A stretch of 64,000 nucleotides of DNA from Dactylellina haptotyla (lineage: Eukaryota; Ascomycota; Orbiliomycetes; Orbiliales; Orbiliaceae), in contig CM062382.1 in the NCBI GenBank assembly GCA_031310005.1, positions 2,790,001 to 2,854,000 on the forward strand, given 5' to 3'. Below, piece by piece: positions 58,612 to 64,000 of the stretch. The notes under the pieces are model-generated. The model was given only the letters and a program-made list of their open reading frames with translations, was not told the origin of the DNA and did not search any database. Each line of letters starts with the position of its first letter. The stretch's first letter is position 1. A program made the position numbers and the translations under genes.

Positions 58612-61186
58612 CTACTTGCGTCCATGGCGACCAAAGTGGCCGTGACTATGCGACTGTTGCGGTGCTGGTCTGCCCTGAGGCGCCTTGCCCTGAGGCGCAG
58701 GCGCCGACGCCGGGGTACCGCGTCCAGAACCACTTGCTTGCGGTACGCTACTGCTGCTGCTGGTATTGGATGTTGGCTTGGATGGTGGCTTATTAGCATT
58801 CGGGTCCGGATCGGGTTCGAATAGATGCGGTGGTGCTTTTCCTGGGGGCTGATCAGCTGGCAAGTCCAGCAAGCTCCGGTCTTCCCTTGCAGATGACAGG
58901 TGCTCGAGCCACTGGTTTGGAGAGACCATGTGGGAAGTACCGAGATAGATATCTTTCTGGCTTGCATTGCCGACTTCGTAGCAGGATCTCGCCTCCGAGT
59001 AGGTGGCGCCACCTGCGACAAATACGATGACACGCTGCTTGGATTCCACGTTCCCGCTTCTCTGTTTCGTCCAAGTTGGCTTGGCAGTTCGCAAGGATGC
59101 CTGCGGTCCCGCAATTCCAGCTTGTTGTGCTGCCTCTTGGGCTGCCTGTTGGTCAGTAAATGGATATGTGTTCATATCTAAAGTTCCACGGTTGTGTTCT
59201 TCCAGCATTTTCTTGACTTCTGGTACATATCTCGAAAGCTCTGTTCCTTCGGGAATTAAGATTGGTCTGGCTGGTGGGTTTGTTTTGTAGCCCGGTCTGT
59301 TGGGGTCTTTTAGATTCTTTACGATACGAACGCCGACCAAGTCAAGATTGTAAAGAGCGGATTTTGAGCCTCCCATCACTTTGCTGTGGCGGAAGAGCTT
59401 CTCGATGTCCGGGCCGACGAGACCGTCTCGCCAGAGAAGATAGAGTATTATTAGACGCAGGCGGTCGTTATTATTCCTGTGTAACCGTTTAGATTGTGTC
59501 TCGGGATCCAATTTTAAAAACACTTACTGCGTGTTAGGGGCGTCCAATAACTGGATCAGCAGCTCCGTGACATTTTTGGGCTTTTCGCCAGCGCCGTCGA
59601 TTCCGGTGGCTAAGGTCTAAAACAGAGGTTAGCGCTAGCTGCATTAAATAGGAATATAAATGTTACCTGTTCAAGATCTGCTGTATCCGCCAAGCCGTTC
59701 CTCTGGAAGATGCCCATACATTCACCTGCCATGGTCAAGTGAAGTTCATACGCGTCTTTCATCGCCGAGAACTGGGGTAACGACGCCAACATAGACTTCA
59801 AGTCAAAAACTGAGGTTTGTCCTTGTCTAATGGGATAGTTAGCATGGAAAAACATAGTGCCTCTTTGGAATATTCAAATCTTACTCTGTTTGGAATTGTG
59901 GGTGGGCCTTGATGAATTTATCCAAGTCCTCCCTCACTTCCCTGATAGTATCAGTCATGTGCTTATGCCTCATCTTTGTCCACACCTCATCCGAATCGGC
60001 CAGAACCATCTCCTTGGGGTCCTTAGGGTCTGGGGAGTATGAGAATTTCCCATTTTCCTCTTTGATCGGAAGCAGATCGTGAGCCATGGCCTGGTAGGTA
60101 AATTCGTGCAATAACGGGGCAACAGGGTCCATGCTTCGATCTACGACGAACAAAACACCTCTCGGTCTTGACTTGTCCTCTTGTGGTGGCCAGGGTCGAC
60201 CTTGCGCCTGCATGTACTTCTGATATCCTTCGAGTTCTCTCTGAAGGGCCATAGCTATCATTCGCGGGAGTTGCTGTGCTCGGTGTTCGAGGTTGGGGCT
60301 CATAAAGTATCGGATGATTGGGAATTCATCGAGGGCGACGCAGACACCTAGGATCTTTATGGAGCATCAGTATATAGGCCATGTAGAATTTCAAGAAATG
60401 GTCTACCTTTTGGGCGATTCCTGCGAACTCTCCCTGTGCGAGAGCATCACACTTTGGGTTATACAGGGGGTAGAACGATTTGGGGTCTTGGAAAGTAAAC
60501 ACGTTACTTTCCATAGGGTTGAAATTGATCGGTAATATCCTCTCGCTCATAACCCAGTTCTTTCCCCTTGTAGCTTGTTTGGCCAATCGATCTTTTATCT
60601 TTTCGGATGGACCTAAATGTTTCACCTCAGGTCAGCTTCCTTGGTCAGCAAGAGCAAGGAGTTGACCCGTCACTCACTTGAAGTCCATACTAGATGTCCG
60701 CCGATATGGCGTGGTCGTGGCCGTTTAAACTCTGATAGCAGACACTCGAGGATGTGAAGTTTCGGGGTCAAGAAGTATACAGCCTCCATATCCGGATGGG
60801 GTGTCCGTTTGTGTTCCAATGTCTCCACACCTATATCTCAGATCAGCCCCTGCAACTCGGTTTAGAGATCGAATGAGAAGTTGTGTATACCGGCGACATT
60901 CTGGTTGATGATTTCATCTCTGGGCACCACTCGGTCGATGAGAGCAAGAGCCTCGGCGTCCGCGATCACGTATCTCCACTATTTGTTTCCTGTCAGCCGG
61001 GTTCTTGAAACGGAGCTTCAAACAGCCTGCATAGCTTGAACTTACACTGCCTTCTGGATAAGTACGTTTTACCGTGCTGAGAATAACTGTTCAACACCGT
61101 CCGGTTAGTATATATTCCCACAAGTTCCGTGCTTTGGGAAGCTTCGTACCATCTTTCTGGAGCTGGATGAGGTTTGAAGTCACCAT
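58612..61186 (-). CDS. SEC1: Sec1/Munc18-family protein Sec1, 702 aa
   Basis: Sec1 binds assembled exocytic SNARE complexes and promotes fusion of secretory vesicles at the plasma membrane, which in hyphae means tip growth. Nine exons close in phase: 61186-61150, 61086-61046, 60978-60891, 60830-60678, 60612-60407, 60354-59885, 59826-59667, 59616-59528 and 59476-58612. The start gives MVTSNLIQLQKD followed by VILSTVKRTYPEGSWRYVIA, like other fungal Sec1 proteins. Domain 1 continues with HPDMEAVYFLTPKLHILECL; domain 2/3 has PRGVLFVVDRSMDPVAPLLH. Domain 3b has NDRLRLIILYLLWRDGL and the closing VIVFVAGGATYSEARSCYEV and DIYLGTSHMVSPNQWLEHL. The last 100 residues are Pro/Ser/Gln-rich, the extension usual in filamentous fungi. 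The very small first two exons (37 and 41 bases) would be missed by ORF length alone. Confidence 0.95.
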
Positions 61187-62429
61187 CTTGTCGAACAGTG
61201 GCCACGGGTCAAACAGCAGCTCTTAAGGTCCTCCTCCGCTGTAGCTGGTCTGATCCCACTTCCCGGAGAGCTGTCTCGAAACACTTCGTACCCAGGTTTG
61301 ACAGTAATACGAGCGAGCGGTCTCGTCGGTATATAAGCGATAGGACGGTTTCCTGGTCGAGAGATCTGGACGGAGGGGTTGGGGAGAGTTGGCATATACG
61401 GGAATTATCTCACCCGCAGCCGAGAAGGGACGTTCCATCCATCGTTTGTGTCACGTGATGCGGAGGCGGTTTGATCTTTGTGTGACGGGCCACCGCCAGC
61501 CCGGCCAGACTGGAGATTTAAAGAGCCCCGGAGTCCGAAACGGGTCTGCGGACTAAGCCAATGGAACGATAGCTTGTCGAATAGAGCATCGGCAGTCTCT
61601 AGTCTCGTGGCAAAGGGGCCACTTCGCGCGGGACCAGGCTTGTAGCTCCTGGGCGATGTGGGGCGTATCTACTTCCGTTCTTTGATCAAGGAAAGTTGAT
61701 ACCAAGAACGACAAGCCGACGCGCCAGAGGGCACATCAAAAACAAACACCAAGAATACCTAGCTAGGCTTAGTCTATTGGGTAGACTAGCAGGACGAGTT
61801 TAGTTGGCTGGGCGAGCTGAATCTGATGCTTTCAAGATATCTCATGTTGTATTTTCGCCAACGCAAAGTCGTTGTTTCTCGCGCGAATTCGGGTGCTCGA
61901 AAAAAACGCGCCTGGCCAGAATTGGATATTGAATCCCATGATCCAAGAATAACCATTTCCCTTCGCCATATCGCCGTACGAGTCCCTGTATCTCAAAGGG
62001 CGGCTACGGCTGAAGTCAGCCATATTCCTAGATTGCATTCCGGGAACCTTATAATCGCGAAAATCTGACTGCCTGCAGCTGTCCAAGCAACGCCCAAGGT
62101 CTCTAGTATTCTTGGCGACTGCTATGTAGCTTATATTCACGTCCGGCTTTCAGCCTGTGCAGGCTGTAACCATGCCCCCAAGACTCGGCAGCTCCACAAA
62201 CACTGGAAGCCTTTGGCTCTAAAACTAAGAAACGAGACATGCATGCTTCAGAGTCAGCCCTATCACGCTGTTTACAACTTTGTGAGACAAACAACGGCGA
62301 CGTGCGATCCATTGATATATAGTCTGGGGATTATGTAATATAGACGCACCCAAGAAACTAAAAGAAAAGAAAGGTTATATTCAGCCCTATATGAGATCTT
62401 CTTTGGTGTTGTTCGAAAGGGATAAGAGT
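61187..62429. promoter_or_regulatory. Divergent region between SEC1 and the secreted-protein gene
   Basis: About 1.3 kb between the two starts in which I see no gene. Both strands carry open frames of 70-100 codons, but none resembles a known family. The SEC1 promoter probably lies in the first 400 bases. Confidence 0.45.
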
Positions 62430-62539
62430 CCAATCGCCATATTTATACGAGGGGGCGGCACCGGCTTTGAAGCGAGAATTTCTCGTGGCCATCAATTCCA
62501 ATATACCTTAGAAACTTTGAATCATAGACTTTGTCGGCA
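62430..62539 (+). promoter_or_regulatory. CCAAT box, TATA-like element and leader of the secreted-protein gene
   Basis: CCAAT at 62430-62434 and TATTTATA at about 62440-62447 sit roughly 95-110 bases before the start codon at 62540. The spacing is plausible for an inducible fungal gene with a short leader. Confidence 0.5.
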
Positions 62540-63667
62540 ATGAAGTTCGCTATCTTATTGATAACTGCTTTGTACAGCGGCGATCTAGTCGCCGCTCGGG
62601 TGGCAGAGTATCGACTTAATCGACGAGCCTGTGCACAAAATAATCTATACAGAGTGCTCGACCGTCTTCAGAGAGAATCTTCGTTCTGTCAAGCCCTCCT
62701 ATCCCCTAACCCGACCGTCTCTATCCCATCGAATATAGCGGCTACTCCGGTGGCAAGTATCACCAGCGCATGTAACTGCATAGTCGCGACTCTTACCACC
62801 TCTTCCACTACCACAACTACAACTAGAACTACGACTACAACTACAACTACAACTACAACTACAACTACAACTACAACTACAACTACAACTACGACTACAA
62901 CTCCGGCTACAACTACGACCGATCCTAGTACTTGCGCTAATACAGTCACGGAAACCCTTGAACCAGTGACCGTCACCGAGACTCTCGACCCTGTAACCGT
63001 CACTGAAACCTATACACCTACGCAACCTCCCACGGTCGTCCCAACCGCTCACTTGATTGATTTCGAAACAAGCAACAGGCTATGGGGATGCTCCATGAGA
63101 ATATGGAGTGGAGACCGTAACTTCGCGTCTTGCGGGGAACACGAGGACTCGACATTAGCACATTCGGGCAGTTGGTACTTGTAAGTCTCTGTTTTTCACT
63201 ACCCGGCTCGATTTTCCCCAGCTTCATATCTTCCCCTTTACTTACTTCCGTGCGCCAAACGCTCTAGCCAATTTACTTGGGGATCGTACGACCGTCGCGG
63301 TGCCCTCGTTCGGTCAGGAACCAAAAAGAATATCCCCGTTCTTCCAAATACCCTCTACGAAGCCAGTATTTGGTTCCGACAATTTACCTGGGATTCTGTA
63401 GTTTGTCAACCACTTTTATCTGTCGGTACCGATCCATTGACAACCATAGATACCGGGGGGACGGTCTATCCTGGATTTGCACTAGGCGAAACTGAATTCC
63501 CAGGATCACTCACCTGGACTAGATATTCGGTTACTTTCAATACCCGCGGATATACTGGTGTTTCACTTTGGGTGAGTGCTGAATGTACCTGTAATTCATC
63601 GAACGGAAATTGTGGTCAGATGACCATCGGTGTCGATGATATTGCAATCACTCCAGTCGCATCTTAA
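62540..63667 (+). CDS. Secreted protein with Thr-rich repeat stalk and C-terminal beta-rich domain, 346 aa
   Basis: Two exons, 62540-63180 and 63268-63667, join in phase (donor GTAAGT, acceptor CTCTAG). An N-terminal signal peptide MKFAILLITALYSGDLVA is followed by a short cysteine-bearing N-domain (FCQALLSPNP, ACNCIVATL). Next comes a nearly pure threonine stretch of about 40 residues and then Val-Thr-Glu-Thr repeats (TVTETLEPVTVTETLDP). Such stalks are normally heavily O-mannosylated. The C-terminal 165 residues (LIDFETSNRLWGCSMRIWSG ... WTRYSVTFNTRGYTGVSLWV, GVDDIAIT) have the look of a carbohydrate-binding, galactose-binding-like beta sandwich, as in CBM_4_9-type domains; that is inference from pattern only. 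There is no C-terminal hydrophobic GPI signal, so it is likely free or cell-wall held. Adhesin, lectin-like or hydrolase-accessory roles are possible. The ATG at 62540 is chosen because it starts the signal peptide. Confidence 0.82.
62805..62925 (+). repeat. ACA-ACT tandem repeat coding for a threonine tract
   Basis: About 20 near-perfect ACAACT units with a few AGAACT/ACGACT variants, all Thr codons except an occasional Arg. The six-base unit keeps the frame when the copy number changes, as in fungal cell-surface genes of variable length. Confidence 0.9.
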
Positions 63668-64000
63668 TACCTTTTACACGTTTGAGTGGTATCGGATTGA
63701 TCAAACAGACTTCTTGTAATTTTCGTCTTGTCATTTTAAATTTGCTATCAGACCGTATTGTATGCATCTTAGCCATACATTTGAAACCCGGCTCTTTATT
63801 ATTGTTAGCCTCCACCATAATATATCACAATATACTACTGGGTATTCCTACCTGCATGTCGAAGCTTGTTAATATATGTAGTATTTTTCAATCTACTCTA
63901 ACCGTTTGAATTTCGAAGAATCGGTGCACGTGAAACTCGTTATATATCATGTCAAAAAAGGAGAACAAGCCGAGAATATATATACAACCCATTTTGGATA
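63668..64000. other. AT-rich 3' flank to the right edge
   Basis: Downstream of the secreted-protein gene. AT-rich with TATATAT patches near 63940-63985; no gene is seen. Confidence 0.5.

Overview
The window is nuclear DNA of a filamentous ascomycete (Pezizomycotina). The signs are short introns of about 50-120 bases with GT...AG ends and CTAAC/CTAAT-type branch sites, fungal orthologues (Mor2/Tao3, Sec1, Lia1, Rpa12, Fig4), and loosely spaced single genes without operons. The species cannot be fixed from sequence alone. A threonine-stalked secreted protein and several orphan genes would fit an early-diverging lineage such as Orbiliomycetes, but that is only an inference.

Layout. 1-1760: a multi-exon orphan gene cut by the left edge. 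2200-9105: an F-box protein (-), the Rex4-type exonuclease (-) and a type II membrane glycosyltransferase-like protein (+). 9625-17535: the very large cell-morphogenesis scaffold Mor2/Tao3/Furry (-). It is followed by a 2.5 kb intergenic region and NADPH-cytochrome P450 reductase (20097-22344, +). 22345-27454 is about 5 kb in which I find no gene. 27455-29266: a two-RRM RNA-binding protein (-). 31623-33348: the ribosome-assembly kinase Rio2 (-), divergent from isopentenyl-diphosphate isomerase (34549-35808, +). 39148-40609: a GNAT acetyltransferase behind a 447-base leader with no ATG. 41887-41967: a tRNA-Gly(GCC) with a short intron. 42511-48928 looks like an AT-richer accessory stretch: an orphan coiled-coil protein (-) and an HSPA12-like Hsp70 relative (+) with an apparent frameshift. 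49452-61186 is a dense housekeeping block: Fig4 phosphatase (-), Mlh1 (+), Rpa12 (+), deoxyhypusine hydroxylase (-) and Sec1 (-). 62540-63667: a secreted protein with a Thr-repeat stalk.

The genes do not form one pathway. Two local themes exist. CPR and IDI1 both serve isoprenoid/sterol metabolism but lie 12 kb apart. Rex4, Rio2 and Rpa12 all serve ribosome production but are scattered. Polarised growth and membrane traffic are represented by Mor2, Sec1 and Fig4.

I rebuilt exon structures by hand from splice signals and reading phase. All multi-exon models given close in frame except the Hsp70-like gene. I found no convincing new multi-gene system, no CRISPR array, and no transposon or virus-like element. 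The most unusual items are a 7-base micro-exon in RPA12, the long ATG-free leader of the GNAT gene, the Hsp70-like frameshift, a phase-neutral intron hidden inside the FIG4 open frame, and the orphan membrane and coiled-coil proteins.
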